Positions 16,848-28,542 are shown, counted from the first letter of the stretch. The stretch: 64,000 nucleotides of DNA from Altererythrobacter sp. KTW20L (GCF_023501975.1 NZ_JAMFLH010000001.1:186001-250000), one strand, 5' to 3'. Numbers and translations are program-made. Notes: generated by a model from the letters alone, not told the origin.

Positions 16848-18270
16848 CGAGCACCCAGGTGTCCTTGGTCCCGCCGCCCTGGCTGGAATTGACCACCAGG
16901 CTGCCCTTCTTCAGAGCCACGCGGGTCAGCCCGCCCGGTGTGATCTCCACCCCGTCAGGCGTGCACAGCACGAACGGGCGCAGGTCCAGATGGCGTGGCG
17001 CAAGGCCGGCGCGGGTGAAGACCGGGCAGGTCGAAAGCGCGAGCGTGGGCTGCGCGATATAGTTGTCGGGCCGCGCCACCAGCTTGGCACGGAAAGCAGC
17101 GATTTCCTTCTTGGAACTGGTCGGCCCGATCAGCATGCCATAGCCGCCCGACCCGTGGACTTCCTTGACCACCAGTTGGTCGAGGCGGTCGAGCACGTAT
17201 TTCAGGCTGTCGGGATCGGCGCAACGCCAGGTCTGGACATTGGGCAGGTAGGCATTCTCGCCGGTGTAGAACTTCACGATCTCCGGCATGAAGGAATAGA
17301 TCGCCTTGTCATCGGCCACCCCGGTGCCCGGCGCATTGGCGATGGTGATGCGGCCTGCACGATAGACATCCATGATCCCCGGCACGCCCAACACCGAGTT
17401 GGGATTAAACGTCAGCGGGTCGAGGTAATCGTCATCCACCCGGCGGTAGAGCACGTCGATCGGGCGGAAGCCGTCGGTGGTGCGCATCTGCACCTGCCCG
17501 TCGAACACGCGCAGATCGCTGCCTTCCACCAGTTCCGCGCCCATCTGGTCGGCGATGAAAGCGTGTTCGAAATAGGCCGAATTGTAGATGCCCGGCGTCA
17601 GCACCGCGATGGTCGGCTTGGGGCCGGCGCCATCGGGCGCACAGGCGGCCAGGCTGGCGGCAAGGCGGCGCGGATAGTTCGAGACCGAGCGCACCTTCAC
17701 CGCGCTGAACAGCTCGGGGAACATCGCCATCATCGTCTCGCGGTTCTCCAGCATGTAGGAGACGCCGCTGGGGGTGCGGGCATTGTCTTCCAGGACCATG
17801 AATTCATCAGGCCCGGTGCGTACAAGGTCGATCCCGACGATGTGGGTATAGACCCCGCCCGGCGGCGTGAAGCCGACCATCTGCGACAGCCACGCAGGAT
17901 TGTCGCGGAACAGACGCTCCGGCAGGATGCCCGAGCGGATGATTTCCTGCCGGTGATAGAGATCGTGGATGAAGGCGTTCAGTGCCCTTACCCGCTGCTC
18001 GATCCCGCGCGACAGCCTGCGCCATTCCTGCCCGGTGATGATGCGCGGAACCATGTCGAACGGGATCAGCCGTTCCTCGGCATCGGTCTCGCCATAAACG
18101 TTGAAAGTGATGCCCGTGCGGCGAAAGAAGCTCTCCGCTTCCATGCCCTTGCGGCGCATCAGCGATGCGTCCTGCTGGTCCAGCCAGCGCTGGTAATCCC
18201 GATAGGCCGCGCGAACGGACCCGTCAGGGGCGTGCATCTCATCGAATTTTGCTGGCTCGGCCGTACTCAT
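16840..18270 (-). CDS. Circularly permuted ATP-grasp protein (Anbu cluster)
   Basis: This 476-residue protein is a circularly permuted ATP-grasp type 2 family member, thought to form amide or peptide bonds using ATP. Family features include FNVYGETDAEERLIPFDMVPRII, the segment GVYTHIVGIDLVRT, the loop VLEDNARTPSGVSYMLENR, DVLYRRVDDDYLDPL, and the Lys/Gly-rich VVKEVHGSGGYGMLIGP and DLRPFVL near the C terminus. The ATG at 18270 has AGGTGG just upstream; a GTG two codons earlier is possible. It heads the permuted ATP-grasp - alpha-E - transglutaminase - Anbu run. The product it makes is not known. Confidence 0.93.
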   Translation of the reverse strand: MSTAEPAKFDEMHAPDGSVRAAYRDYQRWLDQQDASLMRRKGMEAESFFRRTGITFNVYGETDAEERLIPFDMVPRIITGQEWRRLSRGIEQRVRALNAFIHDLYHRQEIIRSGILPERLFRDNPAWLSQMVGFTPPGGVYTHIVGIDLVRTGPDEFMVLEDNARTPSGVSYMLENRETMMAMFPELFSAVKVRSVSNYPRRLAASLAACAPDGAGPKPTIAVLTPGIYNSAYFEHAFIADQMGAELVEGSDLRVFDGQVQMRTTDGFRPIDVLYRRVDDDYLDPLTFNPNSVLGVPGIMDVYRAGRITIANAPGTGVADDKAIYSFMPEIVKFYTGENAYLPNVQTWRCADPDSLKYVLDRLDQLVVKEVHGSGGYGMLIGPTSSKKEIAAFRAKLVARPDNYIAQPTLALSTCPVFTRAGLAPRHLDLRPFVLCTPDGVEITPGGLTRVALKKGSLVVNSSQGGGTKDTWVLDD

Positions 18271-18336
18271 GTCCACCTATGTCGCAGTGCAACATTGCAC
18301 GAAAGAACCGCGCCGCCAAGGGCGATTGCGACAAGG

Positions 18337-19128
18337 CTAGGTCTCGAGCATTTCCAGCTCGTCCGCCACGGCCAGGATTGCCTCTGATGAATTGGAAAAA
18401 CCCATGTGCGTGCAGCGCAAGGCACGGGCGCGGTCACGCTCGCCCGCAAGGCCGCGGGCGCTGCGCACCGACACCACGCCATCGCGCGCGCTCCACAAGG
18501 CCACGGTCTCGACCGGCGGCTTGGCGGCAAGGTCCGCTTCTACCGGCGGTCGCTCCACCGAATGGCCGGTGATGAGCTGGTACATCCGCCAGACGTTGTT
18601 CGAATAGGGCGTGTGGCTGAATGGCGATCCCATGGTGATGACCTTGGCCACACATTCGGGATGCCGCTTGGCCACCTCGCGGGCGAAAATGCCGCCCAGG
18701 CTCCAGCCCACCAGCACCACCTGTTGACCATAGCGTTCATGCACGTGGCACACCCGCCGGGCGAGGAAGTCGAAGTTCTCCTCCGTCGGACCGAAGTTGA
18801 ACCCCATGCCCCAGCGCTTCACCTTGTGGCCCGCTTCCTCCAGCTTTTCCGCCATGTAGCGCATGCGCATGGGGTGGGTGGCAAAGCCCGGCACCAGGAT
18901 CACGATCTTGCGCGAGGACGCCTGCGGCACGATGAGCGGCGCACGCAACTTGCGCAGCACCGGTTCGGCAAAAGCCAGCGATTCGGCCAGGAACAGCGCC
19001 TGCGAAGGGCGGGCGGCATTGTCGGGTGGCTGGCTGCGGAATAACCGCACGCGCCGCATCACTGCATCGCCAAGCGAAGCGACACGCTCTGCAAACGGGG
19101 CACGGTATTTCAGTTTCACGACAGTCAT
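18337..19128 (-). CDS. Alpha/beta hydrolase (lipase-like)
   Basis: This 263-residue alpha/beta-hydrolase has a core strand VILVPGFATHPMRMRYM and the nucleophile elbow VGWSLGGIFAREVA, with a downstream Asp (SARDGVVS) and His (RCTHMGFSNS). There is no signal peptide. The motif arrangement is that of cytosolic lipase or thioesterase-like enzymes; the substrate is unknown. It lies 66 nt upstream of the permuted ATP-grasp gene on the same strand, so it may be the first gene of the Anbu cluster transcript, though it is not a standard member. Confidence 0.8.
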   Translation of the reverse strand: MTVVKLKYRAPFAERVASLGDAVMRRVRLFRSQPPDNAARPSQALFLAESLAFAEPVLRKLRAPLIVPQASSRKIVILVPGFATHPMRMRYMAEKLEEAGHKVKRWGMGFNFGPTEENFDFLARRVCHVHERYGQQVVLVGWSLGGIFAREVAKRHPECVAKVITMGSPFSHTPYSNNVWRMYQLITGHSVERPPVEADLAAKPPVETVALWSARDGVVSVRSARGLAGERDRARALRCTHMGFSNSSEAILAVADELEMLET

Positions 19129-19213
19129 TCCGTTTGTGTAACAGAACTGACTTGTCGCGTCACTGAATGACAGGCGCGGTCACGGGTGGGCAACAACCCT
19201 TGATCCGGGGGAG

Positions 19214-19756
19214 TTATCCCGTGCAATCGCCGGTGCGCTGCGAGATCATCCGCATGCGGATGGTTGCATCGCCCAGTTCGGGCACCTGCGTGTTGAAAGT
19301 CATCTCCATGTCGGCGCCATCGGACGCCATCGTGCCGGTCATGGTCACATCGCCGCTGATGCCATCGGTTCCGGTGGGGCAGGACAGTGCCGCGTCAAGG
19401 TTGCCGCCCGACATGTCGAAGCGCTGCACGGTGCAATCGCTCTCGGTCATGTTCTTGATCATCTCTTCGCGCGACGTCGACGCATCTTCCGCGGTGAGGC
19501 AATAACTCGCCCCCTGGCTCGCGCCTTCGGCCATGGCCGAACGCATCATCGACTGCATGTCTTCCGACAGACCGGGCACGGTGAATTCGAGGATTTCTGT
19601 CGTGGTGCTATACTGCCCCGGCAGCGGCTGCGGTCCGTCGGCCATCTCATCGGCCATATCCGCCACGCTCGCACCTTCTCCCGCCTCCTCTGCCGAATCG
19701 CCACAAGCGGACAGCACCAGGACAGCAGCGAGCGGCAGGATAATCGAATAACGCAT
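19214..19756 (-). CDS. DUF3617-like lipoprotein
   Basis: This is a predicted lipoprotein of 180 residues. The signal MRYSIILPLAAVLVLSAC ends in a lipobox with Cys18. The mature part (PGQYSTTTEILEFTVPG, YCLTAEDASTSREEMIKN, SDCTVQRFDMSGG) follows the DUF3617 pattern of a beta-rich domain with two cysteine pairs. The function is unknown. The ATG at 19756 has a GGGGGGAA Shine-Dalgarno; the long upstream extension in the same frame runs into the uvrB region and is rejected. It is divergent from uvrB. Confidence 0.82.
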   Translation of the reverse strand: MRYSIILPLAAVLVLSACGDSAEEAGEGASVADMADEMADGPQPLPGQYSTTTEILEFTVPGLSEDMQSMMRSAMAEGASQGASYCLTAEDASTSREEMIKNMTESDCTVQRFDMSGGNLDAALSCPTGTDGISGDVTMTGTMASDGADMEMTFNTQVPELGDATIRMRMISQRTGDCTG

Positions 19757-19888
19757 GGTATTCCCCCCAAGGTGGCGGGACAGATGCCCCGATGATCGGA
19801 GGACGGGATACCAAGCTGAAGCAAGCCTGCCAATGGTCCAGGCGTGTCGACCATTGCCCCTGCGCCCAATATTCCCCATATGTTCACC

Positions 19889-22071
<2,183 letters not shown>

Positions 22072-22075
<4 letters not shown>

Positions 22076-22641
22076 GAGCCGCGCTTCTGGCCACCTTCGT
22101 CGCCGCCATCGCCCTCACCGCCTGCGACCGCGCACCGCCGCCGGTGCAGCGGGTGGACCTGGCCGAGGCAGGACCGGCCATGCCGCGAGTCATGGAACAA
22201 TCGCCCGATACGACGCTGGCAAGCTGGCGCGTGGCGGATGATGGGCAAGCACTGCACTTCGGCAATGCGGGGGCCGACCCGCTGCTCAGCCTCGCTTGCC
22301 GTCCGGGCGAGAACCCGCCGCAGATCAGCGTGATCCGCCACCTGACGGCCCTGCCAGGGCAAGGCGCACTGCTGCCGGTGATCGGCAACGGCATGCGCAG
22401 CCGGTTCATGGTCGATGCGACGCTGGCCAATGGCGAGTGGCGGTGGGAAGCGAAACTGCCGGCCGCCGACCCCTCGCTCGACGTGTTCACCGGCCCGCGC
22501 GACCTTACCGCCACCTTGCCCGGTGGCGGTATGCTGGAGATTGCCGGCAGCCGCCTCCCGGGAGAATTCGTCACCTGGTGCCGGGCCGGCGGCGTTGTCC
22601 GGCCCACGGTGGAGCCGGAAGCGGAAGAGCCGGTCAGCTAG
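22072..22641 (+). CDS. Hypothetical lipoprotein downstream of uvrB
   Basis: I do not recognise the family. The 189-residue product begins [18 protein letters not shown], a lipoprotein signal with the lipidated Cys at residue 18, followed by a Pro-rich stretch and a globular region without a known motif ([41 protein letters not shown]). The GTG start overlaps the uvrB stop by 4 nt, implying coupled translation. It converges with the dsbD-like gene, and the two coding ends overlap by 8 nt. Confidence 0.7.
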
Positions 22642-24730
22642 CGGCCAGGTCCGCCAGCATCTGGGGCGTCAGCACCTGCGGCAATTGCTCGCCCGGACCG
22701 TCTGCCGGATACCACATGTACAGCGGCACCCCTGCCACGCCCTGCTCGGTCAGGAAGCGGGTGATTTCCTCGTTCCGCAAGGTCCAGTCGCCGCGCATGG
22801 CGACAACGCCTGCCACCTCGAAAGAGTCCTTGGTGCTCTCGCGCTCGATCGCCACGCTTTCGTTGACTTTGCAGGTCACGCACCAGTCTGCAGTGAACCA
22901 CAGGAACACCGGCTGGCCCGATGCCCGCGCCTCTGCCAGCGCAGCCTCGCTGTAGTTTACCGGCGAGAGGATCGACGCACCGCCGCCCGGCTCGGCCTGG
23001 GCATAGACTGCAGGAAGGATGAAGGCCCCCGCAAGTGCAAAAGGCGCGGCGATCAGGCCGAAGGCGGGCCATGCCAGCTTGCCGCGGCGCTGCAGCAGGC
23101 CGGTGACGGCCAGCGCAATCAGCACGCCCACTGTAACTACCAGCGCCACCAGTGCGAACTCACGCCCGCCCAGGCGGGTCAGCAGCCACAACAGCGCCAG
23201 CGCCGTCAGCCCCATCGGGATCGCCATCACGCGGCGGAAGGTGTTCATCCACGGTCCCGGCTTCGGCAGGCGGCTGCGCAGCGCGGGCACATAGCCAAGC
23301 GCCAGGAACGGCAGCGCAAGCCCCAGCCCCAGCACGGCGAACAGCAGCATGGCCTGTTCCGGCGGCAGCAACAGCGCCGCGCCCAGTGCCGCGGCCATGA
23401 ACGGCCCCGTGCACGGCGTGGCGACGAAAGCTGCAAGCAGGCCCGTGGCGAATGACGATCCGCCGCCCCCATTGCCCGAGACGGACAGCGAAGGGACCTC
23501 GAACACACCGGCAAAATTGGCCGTAATCACCGCCGCCAGCACCAGCAGGGCCACGACCACGCCCGGCTCCTGCAACTGGAACGCCCAGCCGATCTGCTGG
23601 CCGCCAGCCCTCAAGACCAGCAACAGCGCGCCGATTGCCATGCAGGCCAGCACCACGCCCGCCGTATAGGCTAGGGCATCGCGCCTCGCCTGGACCTCGC
23701 CCTCGCCCGCCCGCACCAGCGTCATCGCCTTCAGGCTGAGGATGGGAAATACACACGGCATCAGGTTGAGCAACAGTCCGCCCGCCAGCGCGGCAAGGAT
23801 CAAGGTCCACAGGGGCGCGGTGACAGGAGCACTGCCGCTGATGCGCTCGCCACCGGTTGGCACCTCACCCGGCACGGCCTCGAAACGGACACCGTTGGCC
23901 GGCGCGCCGAAAGCGAGGATGCCGGTCACCTGCTGCAGGGGATCGAACGCGGCCTGGGTGGAATTGGGCGGCAGGTTCAGCGCGATAAGCGGCACTTCGG
24001 CCACCAGCAGGTCGCCATCCCGGAAGAACGACTGTTCGGCGGCATAGGCCATGTGCCGGTCTGCCGCCATGCGGTCCTGCCCCACGAAGACATGGAGGTT
24101 GGCCAGGTCCATCGAAGCCGGCAGGGGAATGGCGATCCGCAGCCGGTCCCCCGCAACCGAAAACCGCGCCTGGGTGTCGATCATCGGCGGCAAGGCGGCA
24201 CGCCAGCCATCGAACGGGTTAGCCCCGCCATCCGCCTGGGGATAGCGCAGGGTTAGCTGGGCACCTTCAGGCACGCAGATCTGATCGGTGCAGGCGAGCC
24301 ATTCGGCATCGAGCGTGATCGGTCGGCGGCTATCCACCACGGCGCCCGCCGGCACCACTATCGGCACCAGCACGGCATAGTCGCCCTTGAACACGTGGTT
24401 CATCAGGCCAGCCAGCGTCAGCTTGTGCGGCACCGGGTATTGCGGCTCCCCCGCCTGCCAGCCTTCGGGCAGGTCCCAGTCGAGTTGCATGCCGAGGCCC
24501 GCATCGCCGGGGTTCGACCAGTAGCCATGCCAGCCATCCTTGGGCCGGAAATGCAGCGCCACTGTGAGCGTCTCACCCGCAACGGGCGCTCCTTCGGCTA
24601 CAAGGTCGGCGGCAATGTTGTTTTCGCGAAGCTGCTGGGCTGCGGCAGGCTGGGCCAGCGCCGCAATCAGCAGTGCCAACACCGGCATAAGAGCATACCG
24701 GAAAAGGGTCAGGAGACTTGCGCGCGCCAT
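22634..24730 (-). CDS. DsbD-family protein-disulfide reductase
   Basis: This 698-residue inner-membrane protein carries reducing power from cytosolic thioredoxin to the periplasm. The order of domains is: signal peptide (LIAALAQPAAAQ), a periplasmic DsbD-alpha-like domain (WHGYWSNPGDAG, WLACTDQICVPEG), an eight-helix membrane core with the two active cysteines in LLNLMPCVFPILSLK and VATPCTGPFMAAALG, and a C-terminal thioredoxin-like domain with TADWCVTCK. This layout fits the ScsB/DsbD type in alphaproteobacteria. The ATG at 24730 leaves only 25 nt to the divergent ubiH-like start; Met14 is an alternative start. Confidence 0.92.
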   Translation of the reverse strand: MARASLLTLFRYALMPVLALLIAALAQPAAAQQLRENNIAADLVAEGAPVAGETLTVALHFRPKDGWHGYWSNPGDAGLGMQLDWDLPEGWQAGEPQYPVPHKLTLAGLMNHVFKGDYAVLVPIVVPAGAVVDSRRPITLDAEWLACTDQICVPEGAQLTLRYPQADGGANPFDGWRAALPPMIDTQARFSVAGDRLRIAIPLPASMDLANLHVFVGQDRMAADRHMAYAAEQSFFRDGDLLVAEVPLIALNLPPNSTQAAFDPLQQVTGILAFGAPANGVRFEAVPGEVPTGGERISGSAPVTAPLWTLILAALAGGLLLNLMPCVFPILSLKAMTLVRAGEGEVQARRDALAYTAGVVLACMAIGALLLVLRAGGQQIGWAFQLQEPGVVVALLVLAAVITANFAGVFEVPSLSVSGNGGGGSSFATGLLAAFVATPCTGPFMAAALGAALLLPPEQAMLLFAVLGLGLALPFLALGYVPALRSRLPKPGPWMNTFRRVMAIPMGLTALALLWLLTRLGGREFALVALVVTVGVLIALAVTGLLQRRGKLAWPAFGLIAAPFALAGAFILPAVYAQAEPGGGASILSPVNYSEAALAEARASGQPVFLWFTADWCVTCKVNESVAIERESTKDSFEVAGVVAMRGDWTLRNEEITRFLTEQGVAGVPLYMWYPADGPGEQLPQVLTPQMLADLAAS

Positions 24731-24755
24731 GGCGCACGATCTAGGGGTGATCGCC

Positions 24756-25970
24756 ATGAGCGACAAGCGCGATCTCCTGATCCTCGGTGGCGGCCTCGTG
24801 GGCATGACACTGGCCCTCGCCGCCGCCCGCAGCGGCCTTTCCAGCCATGTCGTGGATCGTGCCGATCCGGCCGAACTGACGGCCGAAGGGTTCGACGGGC
24901 GCGCCAGCGCGATCTCCACGGCAAGCTGGAACCTGTTCACCAACATCGGCCTGGCAGACGCGCTGGAGCCGTTCGGCTGCCCTATCGCATCCATCGCCGT
25001 GACCGACGGGATGAAGCCTGGCCGCCTCGATTTCCGCCCCGAACCGCATGAAGGCTCGCTGGGCCGCATGTTCCCCAACCGCCAGCTGCGCTTGGCCCTG
25101 TTCGAAGCCGCCAAGGCCGAACCGCTGATCGCCTGGCACCCGATGGCCGACATAGTCGAACGCCACCGCGGCGAGCATGGCGTTTCCGCCACGCTCGCCG
25201 ATGGAACGGTGCTGGAAGCAGGCCTGATGGTAGGCGCGGAAGGGCGCATGTCTCCCACCCGCGAGGAAGCGGGCATCACCATGGCGCAGTGGGACTATTC
25301 GCACCGCGCGCTGATAACCGGGCTCAGCCACAGCAAGCCGCACGGCAACACCGCGTGGGAAATCTTCTACCCCGCCGGTCCCTTTGCCCTGCTCCCGCTG
25401 CTGGATGACGACCAGGGCCGCCACCGCAGCGCACTGGTGTGGACCGTGGCCGAGAAAGATGCCGCCGGCGTGCTGGCCATGCCGCGCACCATGTTCGCTG
25501 CCGAGGTGGCCGAACGGATGCACGGTGTGCTGGGCGATATCACGGTAGAAGGCCCGGTCAGTTCCTATCCCCTCAAGTTCCAACACACGGTCAAGCTGAC
25601 CGGCCAGCGGCTGGCGCTGGTAGGCGATGCGGCGCACGGCATGCACCCGATCGCGGGGCAAGGGTTGAACCTGGGCCTACGCGATGTGGGATCGCTGGTC
25701 GAAGTGCTGGTTGAAGGCGCGCGGCTGGGGCTGGATGTCGCCGATCCGCAAATGCTCAAGCGCTATGAAGACTGGCGTGCACTCGATTCGCTGATGGTCA
25801 TGGGCGCCACCGACAGCCTGACGCGGCTGTTCGGCATTCCCGGCCGACTGCCCAGCGCGATCCGCCGCTTCGGCATGGGGCTGGTGCAGCGCACGCCGCC
25901 TCTGAAGCGCTGGTTCATGGACGAGGCCCGCGGCGTGACCGGAGACCTGCCCGAATTGCTTAAAGGCTAG
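24756..25970 (+). CDS. UbiH/UbiF/VisC/COQ6-family FAD-dependent hydroxylase
   Basis: This is a 404-residue flavin mono-oxygenase of the ubiquinone-biosynthesis hydroxylase family. The FAD fold motif is ILGGGLVGMTLALAAARSG, the mid-region DGRASAIS is characteristic, and the second FAD motif is LVGDAAHGMHPIAGQGLNLGLRD. Family members hydroxylate the aromatic ring of ubiquinone precursors; which position this one acts on is not clear. The ATG at 24756 has AGGGGTG upstream; an ATG at 24729 would overlap the divergent dsbD start. Its stop overlaps the end of the convergent gene by 3 nt. Confidence 0.9.
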   Translation: MSDKRDLLILGGGLVGMTLALAAARSGLSSHVVDRADPAELTAEGFDGRASAISTASWNLFTNIGLADALEPFGCPIASIAVTDGMKPGRLDFRPEPHEGSLGRMFPNRQLRLALFEAAKAEPLIAWHPMADIVERHRGEHGVSATLADGTVLEAGLMVGAEGRMSPTREEAGITMAQWDYSHRALITGLSHSKPHGNTAWEIFYPAGPFALLPLLDDDQGRHRSALVWTVAEKDAAGVLAMPRTMFAAEVAERMHGVLGDITVEGPVSSYPLKFQHTVKLTGQRLALVGDAAHGMHPIAGQGLNLGLRDVGSLVEVLVEGARLGLDVADPQMLKRYEDWRALDSLMVMGATDSLTRLFGIPGRLPSAIRRFGMGLVQRTPPLKRWFMDEARGVTGDLPELLKG

Positions 25971-26893
25971 TTGGTCAGGCCGGGCTGTTCGACCCGCCGG
26001 CCATCACCATCGCGCAAGTCGCGCGGTTCCAGCACAGCGGCGGTTTCCAGCACTTCGAGCGCGCGTTGGGCTGCGGCATAGCGTTCCGCCTTGTCCAGCC
26101 AGTCCTGCGCCAGTGCGGCATTGGGCATGGCCCGCACTTCGGCTATCGCCCGCTCGATCTGGCCGCTCTCAAGATGGATCCTCGCCCGTTCAAGACGCCG
26201 TTCGGAGATGGGTGACGGTGTGTCGGCGGTGCGGATCGAGAACAGCTGCGACAGTTCATGGCCGATTCTCCGCATCAGCCCTTCATCCTTCGGCACTTCG
26301 ACCAGGTCGCTGCCCATGCCATCGAGCTGCACCAGCAGTTCGTTCAGAGTGACCCCGTCCTGGGACGAATCAATTACCGTCTGCACCGCATTGGGGCGGG
26401 CGTCGCCGAACCGCAGGCGCAGCTGGTCTTCCAGAAAGCCCAGCGGCTGCCCGCGTTCGAGCGATCGGCGCGCGGCAAAAGCGATCAGCATGCCCTCTGC
26501 CCGCGCGGCATTGCCGGCGGCGGCCTGCGATTGCAGATCGAGCCGGGTCAGTCGCTGTTCCATCGCGGCAACGCGCTGGTCGATGCCGCCCGCCTGAACC
26601 TCGACCTGCTCGACCCGCTGCGCTGTCTGCCGCACTTCGGCGGCGCTGGGTTCGACCGGCGAAACCAATGGACCGAACCGGCTGCTAGCAGCCAGCGGCT
26701 CGGTCGCCAGGGGTGCATTTTCACTGCGGACAGACACCACGTCGGGAATGCCCCAGCCTTCGGTGCGTGCAAGGTAGAGCATCGCCGCCGCACCCAGGGC
26801 AAAGGCGCCCAGCACCACGAGTGCGAGCGTGCCCAGCCCCGGACCCCTTCGCCCAGTCGTGCTGTCGGGAAATGTCTGTGCGTCATCCGTCAT
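25967..26893 (-). CDS. Membrane-anchored hypothetical protein next to hemD (mitofilin-like, COG4223)
   Basis: This 308-residue protein has a short cytosolic N terminus, one membrane segment (LGTLALVVLGAFALGAAAMLYLA, about residues 20-42), a coiled-coil-like stretch (residues about 85-125, with repeated Q, R and E) and a helical C-terminal region (LFSIRTADTPSPISERRLERARIHLESGQ). Alphaproteobacteria often carry such a mitofilin-related protein directly after hemD, which is the placement here. No catalytic motif is visible. Start ATG 26893; 30 nt after the hemD stop. Confidence 0.75.
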   Translation of the reverse strand: MTDDAQTFPDSTTGRRGPGLGTLALVVLGAFALGAAAMLYLARTEGWGIPDVVSVRSENAPLATEPLAASSRFGPLVSPVEPSAAEVRQTAQRVEQVEVQAGGIDQRVAAMEQRLTRLDLQSQAAAGNAARAEGMLIAFAARRSLERGQPLGFLEDQLRLRFGDARPNAVQTVIDSSQDGVTLNELLVQLDGMGSDLVEVPKDEGLMRRIGHELSQLFSIRTADTPSPISERRLERARIHLESGQIERAIAEVRAMPNAALAQDWLDKAERYAAAQRALEVLETAAVLEPRDLRDGDGRRVEQPGLTN

Positions 26894-26923
26894 GCGTTGT
26901 GCGGCCCTTTGTGCCAAGCGACC

Positions 26924-27601
26924 TTAATGGCACATGTCGGCGGCCAAGGCCAAGAGCGCTGCATCGCTCGGCGAGGAGGCCCAGCGGACCTCGCCCCAGC
27001 CATCCCCCGCAGCTTCGGCGATGCGCGGTCCGAGGGCAGCGAGGCGAACCTGCGAAAGGTCAATGCCCAGCCGCCCGCATTCGGCGCGCAGGTGTTCCGC
27101 CGCCCCTGCCGAATGCAGCAGCACCAGCGCGCCACCGCCCAGCAGCACGGCCATTTGGGCGGGCATCGGCAGATCCTCGATGGCATAGACCACATGGGTG
27201 ACGACCGTGACACCCTGTGGCGGCTCGACCTCGACCTGTCGTGATCCGGCGAGGCGCAGCAGGGTCAGTGGCCGACTGTCGATGGCGTCAACCACCTGCT
27301 GCAAACCGCCCGCCCCGATGGCCTGCACCCTGAACCCGGCTTCCTGCGCCATCCGGCCGGTTGCCCGGCCCACGGCATAGACCGGCTTTTCACGGTACTT
27401 CTGCAATTCCGGCCCGCCCAGCGCGATTGCCCGCCCGCTGCCGAGCAACAGGGCATCGACCGTAGAAGGGCCGGGACCGCTCCAGTCACACGGCACTGCA
27501 TGCGACATTGGAAAGCTGGTGATGGCAAGGTTTCGCAAGGCCCCGTGCTTAACCGTATCCTCGCCGCCAGCTTGTGGCCGGATCGAAATTACCGCACTCA
27601 A
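26924..27601 (-). CDS. hemD: Uroporphyrinogen-III synthase
   Basis: HemD closes hydroxymethylbilane to uroporphyrinogen III in haem biosynthesis. The 225-residue sequence is divergent, as is usual for HemD, but the N-terminal ISIRPQAGGEDTV, the DALLLGSGRAIALGGPEL segment, KPVYAVGRATGRMAQEAGF and the C-terminal RLAALGPRIAEAAGDGW match the family scaffold. Translation appears to start at TTG 27601, overlapping the hemC stop (TTGA); starting at the later Met32 would remove the first conserved strand. It follows hemC directly. Confidence 0.85.
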   Translation of the reverse strand: MSAVISIRPQAGGEDTVKHGALRNLAITSFPMSHAVPCDWSGPGPSTVDALLLGSGRAIALGGPELQKYREKPVYAVGRATGRMAQEAGFRVQAIGAGGLQQVVDAIDSRPLTLLRLAGSRQVEVEPPQGVTVVTHVVYAIEDLPMPAQMAVLLGGGALVLLHSAGAAEHLRAECGRLGIDLSQVRLAALGPRIAEAAGDGWGEVRWASSPSDAALLALAADMCH

Positions 27602-28542
27602 TGGCCGCTACCGAACAGGTTGCGGATGGCTGGACTGGAGCGGGCCAGCAGGTCCTGCGCCAGTTGCGCCGGGCCGTTGCTATCGCCAGGGGCAAAGCGC
27701 GTTTCGCCCGCGACACGCTCGGCCCCGTCGGGACTGAACAGCGCGGCGCGCATCAGGAGGTCGTCGCCCACAGGGTCGCAGGACACCGCAATGGCCGAAT
27801 GGCAGCCACCGCCCAGCGCCGCCAGCAAGGCGCGCTCGGCCATCACTTCGGCGCGGCTCGGCGCATGATCGACGGCGGCCATCAACTGGCGCACGCGGCT
27901 GTCTGCGGTCCGGCATTCCAGCGCGATGGCACCCTGGGCGGGTGCCGGCAGCCAGTCGGCTGGATCGAGCGCATGGCCGACGCCCTGCTGGCCCAGCCGC
28001 TCAAGGCCAGCCGCCGCCAGGAATGTCGCATCGGCCTCGCCCGCTGCCAGCTTGGCGAGTCGGGTGGCGACATTGCCGCGGAAGAACACCACCTTGCAGT
28101 CCGGCCGCTGGTGCAGCGCCTGGGCCGCACGGCGCGGCGCGCTGGTGCCGATTACCGCGCCCTGCGGCAAGGCGGCCAGGCTGGCGGCACCGATCAACCG
28201 GTCCCGCTTGTCGGCGCGCGGCAGGATGGCGGCCAGCGTGAATTCGTCGGGCCGGACCGTCTCCACGTCCTTCAGCGAATGGACCGAGGCATCGATAAGC
28301 CCATCGGCCAGCCACTGGTCCAGTTCCTTGGTCCACAGAGCCTTGCCGCCAATCTCGGCCAGCGGGCGATCCTGCACCTTGTCGCCGCTGGCGGTAACGG
28401 GGTGCAGTTCGACCGCCTGCTCATCCCAGCCGTGCGCCGCACACAGGCGGGCGCGCGTTTCGTGGGCCTGCGCCATGGCGAGCGGCGAGGCGCGGGTTCC
28501 CAGCTTCAGTTTAACAGGGTCGGTCATATCGTGGTCGGTCAT
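27598..28542 (-). CDS. hemC: Porphobilinogen deaminase (hydroxymethylbilane synthase)
   Basis: HemC links four porphobilinogens into hydroxymethylbilane. The roughly 314-residue protein has LKLGTRASPLAMAQA, SVHSLKDVETV, IGTSAPRRAAQ, FFRGNVATRLAKL and the dipyrromethane cofactor cysteine in ALGGGCHSAIAV. Start candidates are ATG 28542 (AGGGCAAG upstream) and ATG 28527; the conserved sequence begins after both. hemC and hemD are adjacent on the same strand. It is divergent from tsaD with a 50-nt gap. Confidence 0.96.
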   Translation of the reverse strand: MTDHDMTDPVKLKLGTRASPLAMAQAHETRARLCAAHGWDEQAVELHPVTASGDKVQDRPLAEIGGKALWTKELDQWLADGLIDASVHSLKDVETVRPDEFTLAAILPRADKRDRLIGAASLAALPQGAVIGTSAPRRAAQALHQRPDCKVVFFRGNVATRLAKLAAGEADATFLAAAGLERLGQQGVGHALDPADWLPAPAQGAIALECRTADSRVRQLMAAVDHAPSRAEVMAERALLAALGGGCHSAIAVSCDPVGDDLLMRAALFSPDGAERVAGETRFAPGDSNGPAQLAQDLLARSSPAIRNLFGSGH

